Position numbers and translations under genes: made by a program
The notes under the pieces: model-generated
Told to the model about the DNA's origin: nothing
What the model saw: the letters and a program-made list of their open reading frames with translations, nothing else
The model's database searches: none
Part shown: in pieces, positions 28,057 through 36,359 of the stretch
How the letters are laid out: every line of letters starts with the position of its first letter
How positions within the stretch are numbered: position 1 is the stretch's first letter
Assembly (NCBI GenBank): GCA_040255465.1
Contig: JBDZVA010000001.1
Location: forward strand, 248,001 to 312,000
DNA from: UBA5793 sp040255465
GTDB lineage: Bacteria; Planctomycetota; Phycisphaerae; Phycisphaerales; UBA5793
Length of the DNA: 64,000 nt
Direction: 5' to 3'

Positions 28057-28811
28057 GATGCAGCTCCGATCAACTCGGCCTGACGGCGTGCGTGCTCAAA
28101 GAGATCGGCCACGAAGGGCGTGGCGGGGCGGTTGAGCAGTTCCTTGGGCTCACCGATCTGTTCCAGTCGCCCGTTGTTCATGACGCCGATGCGGTCGGCC
28201 AGTCGCAGGGCCTCAAAGAGATCGTGCGTGACGAAGACGATGGTCTTGTCGAGCGCCTCTCGCAGGTCAAGAAGCTCGCGCTGCAACTGGTCGCGCGTCA
28301 CGGCGTCGAGTGCACCAAAGGGTTCATCCATGAGCAGATACTTCGGGTCGGCGGCGAGCGCACGCGCGATACCCACGCGCTGCTGCTGGCCGCCGGACAG
28401 GTGGCGCGGCAGACGGTCGGCGAACGCCTGCGGATCGAGACCGACCAGATTCAGAAGTTCCGTGGAACGTGTTCGGCGCTTCTCCGGACTCCAGCCGATC
28501 AAACGGGGAACGATCTCGACGTTTTCCGCAGCGGTCATGTGTGGAAACAGTCCAATGTTCTGGAAGACATACCCGATGGATCGGCGCAGTTCGAGCACAT
28601 CCACGTTGAATACATCCTGGCCATCCAGTTCGATGCGGCCACCCGTCGGCTCGAAAAGCCGGTTGATCATTTTGAGCGTCGTCGTCTTGCCGCAGCCCGA
28701 GGCGCCAAGCAGCACCAGCGTCTCACCCTCGCCCACCTCCAGGCTGACATCGCGCACCGCGTACGTCTTGGCTCCGTCAAACGATTTGGTGAGATGGTCA
28801 AGGCGAATCAC
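28053..28811 (-). CDS. Compatible-solute ABC transporter ATP-binding protein
   Basis: 252 residues; GTG 28811 chosen because GGAGG lies ten bases upstream and the family starts at IRLDHLTKSF. Walker A GASGCGKTT, Q-loop YVFQNIGLFPHMT, signature LSGGQQQR, Walker B YLLMDEPFGALD and the switch histidine VTHD are all present. The Q-loop wording and IDH-less ending match OpuCA/ProV-type subunits without CBS domains. First gene of a two-gene operon with the fused binding/permease protein, coupled by an ATGA overlap. Confidence 0.9.
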   Translation of the reverse strand: MIRLDHLTKSFDGAKTYAVRDVSLEVGEGETLVLLGASGCGKTTTLKMINRLFEPTGGRIELDGQDVFNVDVLELRRSIGYVFQNIGLFPHMTAAENVEIVPRLIGWSPEKRRTRSTELLNLVGLDPQAFADRLPRHLSGGQQQRVGIARALAADPKYLLMDEPFGALDAVTRDQLQRELLDLREALDKTIVFVTHDLFEALRLADRIGVMNNGRLEQIGEPKELLNRPATPFVADLFEHARRQAELIGAAS

Positions 28812-28908
28812 TCGCGCACGGCCTCCTTCGGCGCGATCAGGGCAGATCACGGATGCGATGTCTTCGAAGTATTCTTAGGCCCGCCGAATGCGGTCGTCAG
28901 ATTTCGCG

Positions 28909-29967
28909 CTATTTGCGGCGGGGTTCAAAGAGGTAGTGCGAGACGATCCATTCGTTCCCGCCGCGAAAGCCCCACAATTCCTCGCATGCCATGAAAAAGA
29001 CACGCCAGCGATTGAGCCACACGCGTGCAGCGTCACCATAGGCCTCGTTGAGTGAAGCCAGCGCCTGCTCGGTGTTTGAATTGAGGTTCGTCAGCCAGGC
29101 GCGCGCGGTGCGGGCGTAGTGCTGACCGTTCATGCACCAGTGATCGCAGACGGCGTAGTCGTCGACCAGATGGAGCAGCAGGTCATCGGAGGGCATCAGG
29201 CCTCCGGTGAAGAAGTAGCGTCCGATCCAGTCGTCGCTTTCGAACGGGTACAGCACGCTGCAGTGGGTGAAGATGTGGATGAACAGCCGCCCGCCGGGGA
29301 TGAGCCAGCGGGACATGCGGCCAAGGAGCGCGCGGTGGTTGCGCACGTGTTCGAGCATCTCGACGGTAACGATTCGATCATACACTTCATGAGGGGCAAA
29401 CTCGTTCACGTCGGCCGTGATGACGGTCGGCAGCTGCAGGCCGCGTTCCCGGGCCCGTGAAAGAATGAACTCACGCTGCTGATGCGAGTTGGATACGGCG
29501 GTAATGCGGGAGTTGGGAAAGTGTTCAGCTATCCACAGCGTCAGCGAGCCCCATCCGCATCCGAGTTCGAGAATCTGCATGCCATCCTCGAGACCGGCGC
29601 GCTCGCAGGTGAGTGCGAGCATCGCTGCTTCGGCTTCATCAAGCGTGCTGACACCCTTTGGCCAGTAGCAGCCTGAGTACTTGAGATGAGAGCCAAGGCA
29701 GAGACGGAAGAACTCGGGCGGCAGTTCGTAGTGTTGCTCGTTGGCTTCGCGCGTGTGAATGGCGATTGGAGATTGCCCGTAGCCGCCCACGAGCTGGCGG
29801 AAGCGTTCGCGCTGAGCTTCGACGCCGCCGACCGATTCGCGATGAAGCCGGGCGGCCAGCCGGCGGCGAATTCCGGCGCGGAGAAATGCGTCCGGAATGA
29901 GCCCCGCATCGAGTAGTCGCTCGTACCAGGGTGTTGACGGAGCCGGGAGGGTCAGGGCGTGAGTCAT
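28909..29967 (-). CDS. Cyclopropane-fatty-acid synthase-family methyltransferase (copy A)
   Basis: 352-residue SAM-dependent lipid methyltransferase. EANEQHYELPPEFF and KYSGCYWPKG are family hallmarks; the SAM site is ILELGCGWGSLTLW near 150, and VSNSHQQREFI follows. Catalysis-related IVTVEMLEHVRNH and the C-terminal tyrosine-rich region (MNGQHYARTARAW) are present. It follows the DUF1295 gene by 20 bases, a pairing seen in proteobacterial lipid islands. Expected to add a methyl or methylene group to an unsaturated acyl chain in membrane lipid; the product is not known. Confidence 0.85.
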   Translation of the reverse strand: MTHALTLPAPSTPWYERLLDAGLIPDAFLRAGIRRRLAARLHRESVGGVEAQRERFRQLVGGYGQSPIAIHTREANEQHYELPPEFFRLCLGSHLKYSGCYWPKGVSTLDEAEAAMLALTCERAGLEDGMQILELGCGWGSLTLWIAEHFPNSRITAVSNSHQQREFILSRARERGLQLPTVITADVNEFAPHEVYDRIVTVEMLEHVRNHRALLGRMSRWLIPGGRLFIHIFTHCSVLYPFESDDWIGRYFFTGGLMPSDDLLLHLVDDYAVCDHWCMNGQHYARTARAWLTNLNSNTEQALASLNEAYGDAARVWLNRWRVFFMACEELWGFRGGNEWIVSHYLFEPRRK

Positions 29968-29986
29968 GATCGCACCTCAAGGGGTT

Positions 29987-30787
29987 TCATGTTGATCGCT
30001 TGGGGAACCACGGTACGAAGGCGCTGGTTGTGCGCTGGTAGTCGCGGTACGCTTCGCCGCGGCTCTTGAGCGCCCGGGCTTCGGTGGGCGGAATGCCCGT
30101 GAGCTTGAGCACGAACAGCAGCATCAGCGCCGGTGCGGTCCACGCGAGCCACGCGCCATCGGCGCCGGTGCCGGTGCCGATCAGCGCATACGCCACCCAC
30201 ATGAGCCATTCAAAGAAATAGTTGGGATGGCGCGAATAGCGCCACAGGCCGACGTTGCACACGCGGCCTTTGCTGGCGGGATCGCGCTTGAAGGCTCTAA
30301 GTTGCCAGTCGGCCAGGACCTCGCCGCACAGTCCAACGATCCAGACGAAAAGGCCGATCGCATCGAACACGGTCGGCCCGGCGTGTGTACTCTGTGAAGC
30401 AATAATAAATGGCGCCGCAAGAATCACAACGAGCAGCGCCTGCGCAAGGAAGAACAGCAGGAAGATGAACTGGATGTTCCCGGCGAACCGTTCCCGCATC
30501 ATCTGGTACCGGCCGTCTTCGGGCCCGCTCAGGACGCGATCGGTGAGCAGATGCAATGCCAGTCGAAAGCCCCAGAGGCCACCGATGGCGCCGATGATGC
30601 AGCGTCGAACAAAGTCGCCGTCACCCGTCCACGCGCAGAATATGGCCGCGCCTCCGAGGCTCGCCGCCCATCCCACGTCGACAACGCCTGCATCCTTAAT
30701 GCGCCGTTGTACAAACCAGAGCAGGATCATGGTCACCGCCGCTGCGCCTCCGATCCAAACGAGTTGCTCAGTCCATTGGAGGGTCAT
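29987..30787 (-). CDS. DUF1295 membrane protein (steroid 5-alpha-reductase-like fold)
   Basis: 266 residues with six or seven membrane helices (VWIGGAAAVTMILLWFVQ, IIGAIGGLWGFRLALHLL, IFLLFFLAQALLVVILAAPFII, AIGLFVWIVGLCGEVLADWQL). The C-terminal signature GLWRYSRHPNYFFEWLMW and GEAYRDYQRTTSAFVPWFPK is diagnostic of DUF1295/ICMT-like NADPH-dependent reductases or methyltransferases. First gene of the pair with methyltransferase copy A; divergent from the DUF1475 gene across 69 bases. Probably reduces or saturates an acyl intermediate; this is inferred from fold and context. Confidence 0.83.
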   Translation of the reverse strand: MTLQWTEQLVWIGGAAAVTMILLWFVQRRIKDAGVVDVGWAASLGGAAIFCAWTGDGDFVRRCIIGAIGGLWGFRLALHLLTDRVLSGPEDGRYQMMRERFAGNIQFIFLLFFLAQALLVVILAAPFIIASQSTHAGPTVFDAIGLFVWIVGLCGEVLADWQLRAFKRDPASKGRVCNVGLWRYSRHPNYFFEWLMWVAYALIGTGTGADGAWLAWTAPALMLLFVLKLTGIPPTEARALKSRGEAYRDYQRTTSAFVPWFPKRST

Positions 30788-30856
30788 GCGCCGTGTCCAT
30801 TTCGATGCATCAATACCGGGCTGCAGCCAGAATCTGATTTGACAAGGAGTGGTGCG

Positions 30857-31189
30857 ATGCAGGGTGTGAAGCTCGTCTCAGTCGTCGCCGCGGTGGGTAT
30901 CGCGGTGCTGCTTGTTCTGATTGTGAGTTCCTCGTTTGAAATGTCACTGGGCAGAGGTCTTGCCGCGACCGTCGATACGCGATGGGGCGTAACGACGATG
31001 GTGGACCTGTATTTCGGACTGCTGCTCATCGCCGGGTGGATCGCACACCGAGAGCGCAGTGTGCCGCGAACGCTGGCGTGGCTGGTCGGGTTGTGTCTGC
31101 TCGGCAATCTCCCGGCGCTGGTGTACCTTCTGCTGGCGTCATGGCGGGCTCGATCGATCGGCGAGCTGTTCCAGCCGGTGCGGCGGTAA
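30857..31189 (+). CDS. DUF1475 small membrane protein
   Basis: 110 residues; ATG after AAGGAGTGGTGCG. Three hydrophobic segments (LVSVVAAVGIAVLLVLIVSSS, TTMVDLYFGLLLIAGWIAHRE, TLAWLVGLCLLGNLPALVYLLL) with the DUF1475 pattern DxRWGVTTMVDLYFG...IAHRE...GNLPALVYLL. Function unknown; members travel with fatty-acid-modification genes, as here. The only plus-strand gene in the lipid island, and its 3' half overlaps the tail of the convergent DUF2878 gene by 164 bases. Confidence 0.75.
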   Translation: MQGVKLVSVVAAVGIAVLLVLIVSSSFEMSLGRGLAATVDTRWGVTTMVDLYFGLLLIAGWIAHRERSVPRTLAWLVGLCLLGNLPALVYLLLASWRARSIGELFQPVRR

Positions 31190-31691
31190 GTCGTGGGGCC
31201 GCGACCATCCACAACGGCAGCAGCAGTGCGTACTGCCCCGCCACCCAGATCAGGCCATGCCAGGACGGCTCGATGAATGCAATCGCGCCCAGTCGCGCTG
31301 CCGCCCAGTAGTTCAATGGCGCGGCCAGCGCGCCAAGCATTGCCGCGAGAAGCGGTCGATTCCACAACCAATGCAGGCTTGGACGAACGATCGTACCGAA
31401 GTTGATCCAGAGGGCCGCAAAGATGATGGCGAACTGCATCGCGCTGCCGTGGAACCGAAACATGCCACACGCGACTCCCAACGCGTCGAGCGCCACACCC
31501 GAGATCGCGCCGGCGATGATCATGAACCACTCGCGACGCGGCGTCCGTGAGTGACGTGTCTGCATCACCGCGCTCGCGCCGATGAGCAACGGTCCGGCCC
31601 ACCACCACGTGCGGCTTGTGCCAACGATTGTGACCGTCCAGCACAAGTGAAACGCAATAACGTTCACGAAGATGATCAGCGGCCGCTTCAT
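31026..31691 (-). CDS. DUF2878 membrane protein with antisense-overlapping tail
   Basis: 221 residues from ATG 31691, which overlaps the stop of the upstream methyltransferase gene (ATGA). About five helices (IIFVNVIAFHLCWTVTIVG, AGPLLIGASAVM, MIIAGAISGVALDALGV, AIIFAALWINFGT, ALLLPLWMVAA) match DUF2878. Family members end near residue 165; here the frame runs on for ~55 low-complexity residues (PAGTARRSIEPAMTPAEG...) because the opposite strand encodes DUF1475. The last gene of the five-gene operon. The tail is probably not functional. Confidence 0.72.
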   Translation of the reverse strand: MKRPLIIFVNVIAFHLCWTVTIVGTSRTWWWAGPLLIGASAVMQTRHSRTPRREWFMIIAGAISGVALDALGVACGMFRFHGSAMQFAIIFAALWINFGTIVRPSLHWLWNRPLLAAMLGALAAPLNYWAAARLGAIAFIEPSWHGLIWVAGQYALLLPLWMVAAPRLTAAPAGTARRSIEPAMTPAEGTPAPGDCRADTTRPATPAFAAHCALGVRSTRR

Positions 31692-33013
31692 GCACGTCCC
31701 GCCGTCCGTTCCCCGCTGGGTTTGATGCGACACATCGGCTTGGTCAGCAACATCTGAACATCGCCGACATGGCGGGCGCGAAAGGCGCCTTCGCAGTAGG
31801 CAAAGTAGTATTCCCACGTGCGGATGAATCGTTCATCGCAACCCATGGCACGCGCCGCGTCGAGTCGTCCCTGGAATGCTTCGTTCCAGAGGTGCAGCGT
31901 GGTCTGGTAGTGCGGTCCGATGTCTTCGAGATGCCACAGGCGAAGGTCGGTCCGCGCGCTTACCGCATCCAGCATCGCCTTCACGCTCGGCAGGCAGCTG
32001 CCTGGGAAGATGTACTTCTTGAGAAAGTCCCGTCGACGTGCGGCTTGCTCGAAGTACTGGTCGCGAATGACAATAGCCTGGATGAGTGCAGCGCCGTCGG
32101 GTTTGAGGCAGCGGGAGCAGGTTTCGAAATAGGTCGGCAGATACGCGCGACCGACCGCCTCAATCATCTCAATGCTCACGACTCGATCAAACTGTCCGAC
32201 GAGGTCTCGGTAGTCGCGTTTCACGACCGTGATCTGACCCGACAATCCGGCCTCACGAACGCGGCTGGTCGCATAGTCGTACTGCGCATCGGAAACCGTG
32301 GTCGTGGTGACGCGGCAGCCATAGTGTCGCGCTGCGTGCACGGCCAGCGCACCCCAGCCGGTGCCGATTTCCAGCAGATGGTGTACCGGTTTGAGTTCGA
32401 GTTTGCGACAGGCCCGGTCGATCTTTTCGAGCTGCGCTTGCTCGAGTGTTGTCGCCCCGTTTTCGAAGATGGCGCAGGAGTACGTCATCGTCGGGTCGAG
32501 GAACAACGCAAAGAAGTCGTTGCCAAGGTCGTAGTGGGCAACGATGTTGCGCCGGCTGCCGCCGCGGGTATTGCGCTCGAGGCGATAAGCGAAGCGGGAG
32601 AATGGGGCAAGTGCCGCGGCGATTGTGGTGCTCAACGATTCCATAGCGCTGAGATTCACAGTCATGATCTCGATCAGAGCCGGCAGGTCATCGGTTTCCC
32701 ACAGGCCGTCCATGTAGGCCTCGGCGATGCCAACACTGCCGCCAAACGCTGCGGCCGAATAGAAATGCGGATCGAGCACGCGCAAGACAACTGAAGGCTC
32801 GCCGGGTGAGACAGGACTTACCGACTCCACCCCGCGATCGCCATCGAGCAGCCGGATGTGCCCCCAGCGAATCTGCGCGATGGCGCGGTGGATCATTCGC
32901 CGGCCAATCGATTCGAGCAGGCTGCGAGCGCGTCGTGACGGCCGCTGCGTGACCCGATCGCGTATCGACGCGCCGGGTAGAGGTGTGACAGAAGTGGATG
33001 GGGATGCGGACAT
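31688..33013 (-). CDS. Cyclopropane-fatty-acyl-phospholipid synthase (copy B)
   Basis: 441 residues from ATG 33013 (GGAAAGGAACTGAC upstream). Full two-domain form: N-terminal lipid-binding domain (FGGSVGIAEAYMDGLWETDDL, about 85-115) and C-terminal SAM methyltransferase with NIVAHYDLGNDFFALFLDPTMTYS, LLEIGTGWGALAVHAA and IEMIEAVGRAYLPTYF, then DFLKKYIFPGSCLPS. It methylenates or methylates cis double bonds in phospholipid acyl chains. Fourth gene of the desaturase operon: one base after the DUF1365 stop, and overlapping DUF2878 by four. Longer and only distantly similar to copy A. Confidence 0.9.
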   Translation of the reverse strand: MSASPSTSVTPLPGASIRDRVTQRPSRRARSLLESIGRRMIHRAIAQIRWGHIRLLDGDRGVESVSPVSPGEPSVVLRVLDPHFYSAAAFGGSVGIAEAYMDGLWETDDLPALIEIMTVNLSAMESLSTTIAAALAPFSRFAYRLERNTRGGSRRNIVAHYDLGNDFFALFLDPTMTYSCAIFENGATTLEQAQLEKIDRACRKLELKPVHHLLEIGTGWGALAVHAARHYGCRVTTTTVSDAQYDYATSRVREAGLSGQITVVKRDYRDLVGQFDRVVSIEMIEAVGRAYLPTYFETCSRCLKPDGAALIQAIVIRDQYFEQAARRRDFLKKYIFPGSCLPSVKAMLDAVSARTDLRLWHLEDIGPHYQTTLHLWNEAFQGRLDAARAMGCDERFIRTWEYYFAYCEGAFRARHVGDVQMLLTKPMCRIKPSGERTAGRA

Positions 33014-33014
33014 G

Positions 33015-33818
33015 TCAGTTCCTTTCCGGGTTGACAGCCGGAGTGTGCGGTCTAGATCGATGGGGATGCGGGAAGATCGGCGTCTTCTTGAGCCAGAGTC
33101 TGAGCGCTTCGAAGTGGATTTTGCCGACAACCTGAGCCGTCATCAGTGGATATCGAAGGAGAAGGCCGCGCAAAAGGCCGGGGGTCAACTCGCGCCGGGA
33201 CATCTTCAGAGTGGCGTTGAATACGCGCGCGGAGGCGTCACGCCGGGGCTGGAGATTCATGTGTGCAAAGAGCGTCTCGCCGGGCGTGTCGAACGACCAG
33301 TCGTATCGAAGATTCATTGGAAGGAATGGCGAGACGTGAAAGTCCTTGTCGAAGCGCCAGCGCCTGATGCCGTGTGTGCCGACGGGTCGTGCGAGGTCAG
33401 CGTCGAGCACATACCTGTGTCGCTCGCCCCAAGGCGTGTTGGTGATCTCGGCCACCAGCGCGGCCAGCGAGCCGTGCTCAGAAAAGCAGTAGTAGAACGT
33501 CACGGGGTTGAAGGTGTATCCGAAGAATCGCAGATGCGTGAGCATCCTGATAGGCCCCGTCGGACGTCGCCCGATCGCCCGCTCGACCGTTGCGCGGACG
33601 GCCGGATCCAGATCGAGTCCATTGTGCTGCAGATAGTCCTCGGGGCAAAATCGAGCCGGGCAGAGTCGCGAGGTGCCCCATAGGCGGGTCATTTCGAACA
33701 CCTCATCGAGCTCGGCGAGATCAAGATACATCATGAACAGCGGGAAAGTGAATGCATGCGCGGGTTCGCGCCTGTGATGCTTCACCACTCCCACGTAGGC
33801 GCCGCTGTGGAGCGTCAT
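33015..33818 (-). CDS. DUF1365 protein
   Basis: 267 residues from ATG 33818, overlapping the FAD-oxidoreductase stop by four bases. Family marks: GAYVGVVKHHRREPAHAFTFPLFMMYLDL at the start, RMLTHLRFFGYTFNPVTFYYCF near 115, and DKDFHVSPFLPMNLRYDW near 180. DUF1365 proteins nearly always sit between an FAD amine-oxidase-like protein and a cyclopropane synthase, exactly as here, and are thought to share in acyl-chain modification; the reaction is unknown. No membrane helix or signal peptide is evident. Confidence 0.87.
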   Translation of the reverse strand: MTLHSGAYVGVVKHHRREPAHAFTFPLFMMYLDLAELDEVFEMTRLWGTSRLCPARFCPEDYLQHNGLDLDPAVRATVERAIGRRPTGPIRMLTHLRFFGYTFNPVTFYYCFSEHGSLAALVAEITNTPWGERHRYVLDADLARPVGTHGIRRWRFDKDFHVSPFLPMNLRYDWSFDTPGETLFAHMNLQPRRDASARVFNATLKMSRRELTPGLLRGLLLRYPLMTAQVVGKIHFEALRLWLKKTPIFPHPHRSRPHTPAVNPERN

Positions 33819-35056
33819 AACACACCTCCAAGCGGCTTGCAGACGCGCAGGGCGCTGACGACGCCGTCTTCGTGAAAGCCATTGCCCCAGTACGCGCCGC
33901 AATAGAGCGTGCGATTCGCGCCGCTGATCTCCTGCCAGCGATCGCGGGCCGCTTCACCCGAGAGCGTGCTCAACGGGTGGTCATAACGAAATCGTGCGAC
34001 GATGCGATCGGGGTCGATGGAGTCCGTGTCATTGAGGGTGACGCAAAGCGGCGTTCGCGTGTCGAGTCCCTGGAGGATACTCATGTTGTAGGTCACGACC
34101 ACAGGTCGATCGACTTGGCCGGTTACGCGGTAATTCCACCCGGCCCAACATCGTTGGCGTGTGGGCAGCGCCGAAGGATCGGTGTGCAGCACGACGTCGT
34201 TCGGCTGATAGGGCAGAGCACCAAGTACGTCACGCTCGGCTTGTGTGGGATCCGCCAGCAGGCTCAGGGCCTGATCGGAGTGGCATGCGAGAATGAGCGC
34301 GTCAAACGCCTCATCGCCATGCTCGAGCTGCACGACTGTTTCGCGGTCGCTGCGGTGCACTGCGAGCACGGGTGAATTGAGGCGGACACATGGCCCGATG
34401 GCCTTCTTCATCGCCTCGACGTACGTCTTTGAGCCATTCACGATGGTTCGCCAGACCGGTCGCTCGCGCAAGTCAAGCATGCCGTGGTTGTCGAAGAACT
34501 GCAGGACAAATCGCGCGGGAAAGTCCAGCAGCGCTTCGCGCGGCGCTGACCAGATGGACGAAGCCATCGGCAGCAGGTAGTCATTAAGGAACGCATTGCT
34601 GAATCGCCCGCTCGCACAGAGGTCTGCAATCGTCGCGGTTTCGTCTAGTTCGCGCAGCAGGGCTTTGCCTTGTCGGCCCAGTGACGTGACGCCGCGCACA
34701 ACGCGCCACCAGCGAGGACGCAGCAGGTTCGTCCACGGCCCGATCACGCCGGAAATGGATGAGCCGCCATATTCGAAGCGGGATCGGTCATCGCGGACGC
34801 TGAACGACATCGTGGTGGATCGGGATGCGACCCCCAACTTTGTCAGCAGCCGGACGAAGTTCGGGTAGTTGCGGGCATTGAAAACGATGAAACCAGTATC
34901 AACTGCCAGCTGGCGCCCTTCGTGATCCACCTCCACCGTGCTCGTGTGCCCGCCCAGACGATCGTCGCGTTCAAAAAGGGTGACGTCATGGCGCTGGGCA
35001 AGCAGATACGCGCAAGTGAGGCCACTGATGCCCGAGCCGATGATCGCAATCTTCAT
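33815..35056 (-). CDS. FAD-dependent amine-oxidase-like oxidoreductase
   Basis: 413 residues from ATG 35056, overlapping the desaturase stop by four bases. N-terminal dinucleotide site IIGSGISGLTCAYLL with the GG-doublet ERDDRLGGHTST; later blocks VDTGFIVFNARNYPNF, LPMASSIWSAPREALLDFPA and CGAYWGNGFHEDGVVSA are characteristic of the group that accompanies DUF1365. The family resembles protoporphyrinogen/phytoene oxidases, and some members act on fatty-acyl chains in methyl- or furan-fatty-acid routes. Role here is inferred from context. Confidence 0.87.
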   Translation of the reverse strand: MKIAIIGSGISGLTCAYLLAQRHDVTLFERDDRLGGHTSTVEVDHEGRQLAVDTGFIVFNARNYPNFVRLLTKLGVASRSTTMSFSVRDDRSRFEYGGSSISGVIGPWTNLLRPRWWRVVRGVTSLGRQGKALLRELDETATIADLCASGRFSNAFLNDYLLPMASSIWSAPREALLDFPARFVLQFFDNHGMLDLRERPVWRTIVNGSKTYVEAMKKAIGPCVRLNSPVLAVHRSDRETVVQLEHGDEAFDALILACHSDQALSLLADPTQAERDVLGALPYQPNDVVLHTDPSALPTRQRCWAGWNYRVTGQVDRPVVVTYNMSILQGLDTRTPLCVTLNDTDSIDPDRIVARFRYDHPLSTLSGEAARDRWQEISGANRTLYCGAYWGNGFHEDGVVSALRVCKPLGGVL

Positions 35057-35985
35057 GACGCACCCGCGATTTGCTGGGCACGCGTGTGCTTTGCGGCGGC
35101 CTGATAGACATGATCGGGAACTGGATTGAAATCCCAGACCAGGCCGAGCGCGCTCATCACGCGCAGCATCCAGTATGTCGGGTCGTACTCCCACCAGTAG
35201 AACCCCTGGCGGACGGCGCCAGGGCAATAGTGGTGGTTGTTGTGCCAGCCTTCGCCAAGCGTGATGAGTGCCAGAAACCAGTTGTTGCGACTGTCATCGC
35301 CGGTGTCGAAGCGCTGGGTGCCGACCATGTGCGCGATCGAATTGACAGTAAAGGTGGCGTGGTAGAGTGCGGTGGTCGACACCCCGAAACCCCAGACGGT
35401 GAGTTGGAGGGCGCTGGTGTGGAGCGCCGGCATCCACATGCTTAGTGCCCACCCGAAGAGCGCCAGAAGCGCTGCGAGACCCAGTGGACCGACGAGGTGA
35501 TAGCGATCGAGCCAGACGAGTTCGGGGAACTTCTTCCAGTCCGGGATGGCGCGCCAGTTTGTTTGCTTGGCCTCGTCGGTGAGGAACCAGCCGGTGTGGC
35601 TCCACAGCGCGCCGCGCCAACCGGGTGAGTGGGGGTCAGGTTCCTGATCCGAGTGGCGGTGGTGCTCTCGATGATGCGCCGCCCACCACAGCGGACTGCG
35701 CTGGGCCGTGCTCGTTCCCAGCAGCGCAAAGAGGAATTGGGTCACGCGGTGGGTCTTGAACGTGCGATGAGAAAAGTACCGGTGGTAGAAGGCGGTGATG
35801 ACGAACATTCTGATCCAGAAAAGCGCGACAGCCGTCCACACCGCGGCCCACGACCACCCGACCCAGATCGCACTAAGGGCGACCAGGTGAATGATCGCGA
35901 TCGGTAGCGCATTCACAGGGCGGATTCGCCCGAGCGTTGATGCGCGCGTGGCTTCTGGGCGCCGCGCTGCCGTGTTCTGGGTCAT
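35053..35985 (-). CDS. Acyl-CoA/acyl-lipid Delta9-type fatty acid desaturase
   Basis: 310 residues from ATG 35985 (GGAAAGG upstream; ATG 36003 is an alternative). Membrane di-iron desaturase with the three histidine boxes: HRYFSH near 72, HREHHRH near 108, and HNNHHY near 245, between paired helices. First gene of the operon, so it likely supplies the cis double bond that the cyclopropane synthase and FAD enzyme then modify. A strong promoter lies about 100 bases upstream. Confidence 0.9.
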   Translation of the reverse strand: MTQNTAARRPEATRASTLGRIRPVNALPIAIIHLVALSAIWVGWSWAAVWTAVALFWIRMFVITAFYHRYFSHRTFKTHRVTQFLFALLGTSTAQRSPLWWAAHHREHHRHSDQEPDPHSPGWRGALWSHTGWFLTDEAKQTNWRAIPDWKKFPELVWLDRYHLVGPLGLAALLALFGWALSMWMPALHTSALQLTVWGFGVSTTALYHATFTVNSIAHMVGTQRFDTGDDSRNNWFLALITLGEGWHNNHHYCPGAVRQGFYWWEYDPTYWMLRVMSALGLVWDFNPVPDHVYQAAAKHTRAQQIAGAS

Positions 35986-36359
35986 TCTTGAGGGCCTTTC
36001 CATGTGCCCGACGGAGGACTCCGCCGTTCAGAATCGCGCAGAAGGGACCATGGGCCTGCACAAGCGACTGCGTGAACGAATTGAACGATTTTAGCCCCTG
36101 TGCGTTTGAAGTCAATGCAAAGGGGAGATTAAGAACCAGCCGCCAAAAAAAACGCTTCTGCACGGGAAGATGCGGAATCGAGCAGAGGAACCAATAAGAA
36201 GGACTAGGAGAACGATTTGGCCGTTTGTTGATCGCCTGCGGTCTGGGAGCTGTGGATCGTCTGGCGCGCCAATGATGTAAGGTCTGCGGGCGCCTCCGGT
36301 TGGCTGCAGGCTGAACGCGGCGCGGAATCCGGACCGATTCAACAACGGGAGATCCCAGG
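35986..36359. other. Divergent intergenic region of the lipid operon and DUF2959 gene
   Basis: 374 bases, AT-richer than the surroundings (an A8 run at 36147-36154). It contains the desaturase promoter at 36088-36115; no convincing promoter was found for the DUF2959 gene, and no ORF worth calling. Confidence 0.5.
36088..36115 (-). promoter_or_regulatory. Strong sigma70-like promoter of the desaturase operon
   Basis: On the minus strand TTGACT (36115-36110), 16-base spacer, TAAAAT (36093-36088). Each hexamer matches five of six, the best promoter seen in the window. Leader of about 95 bases to the desaturase start. Confidence 0.65.
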
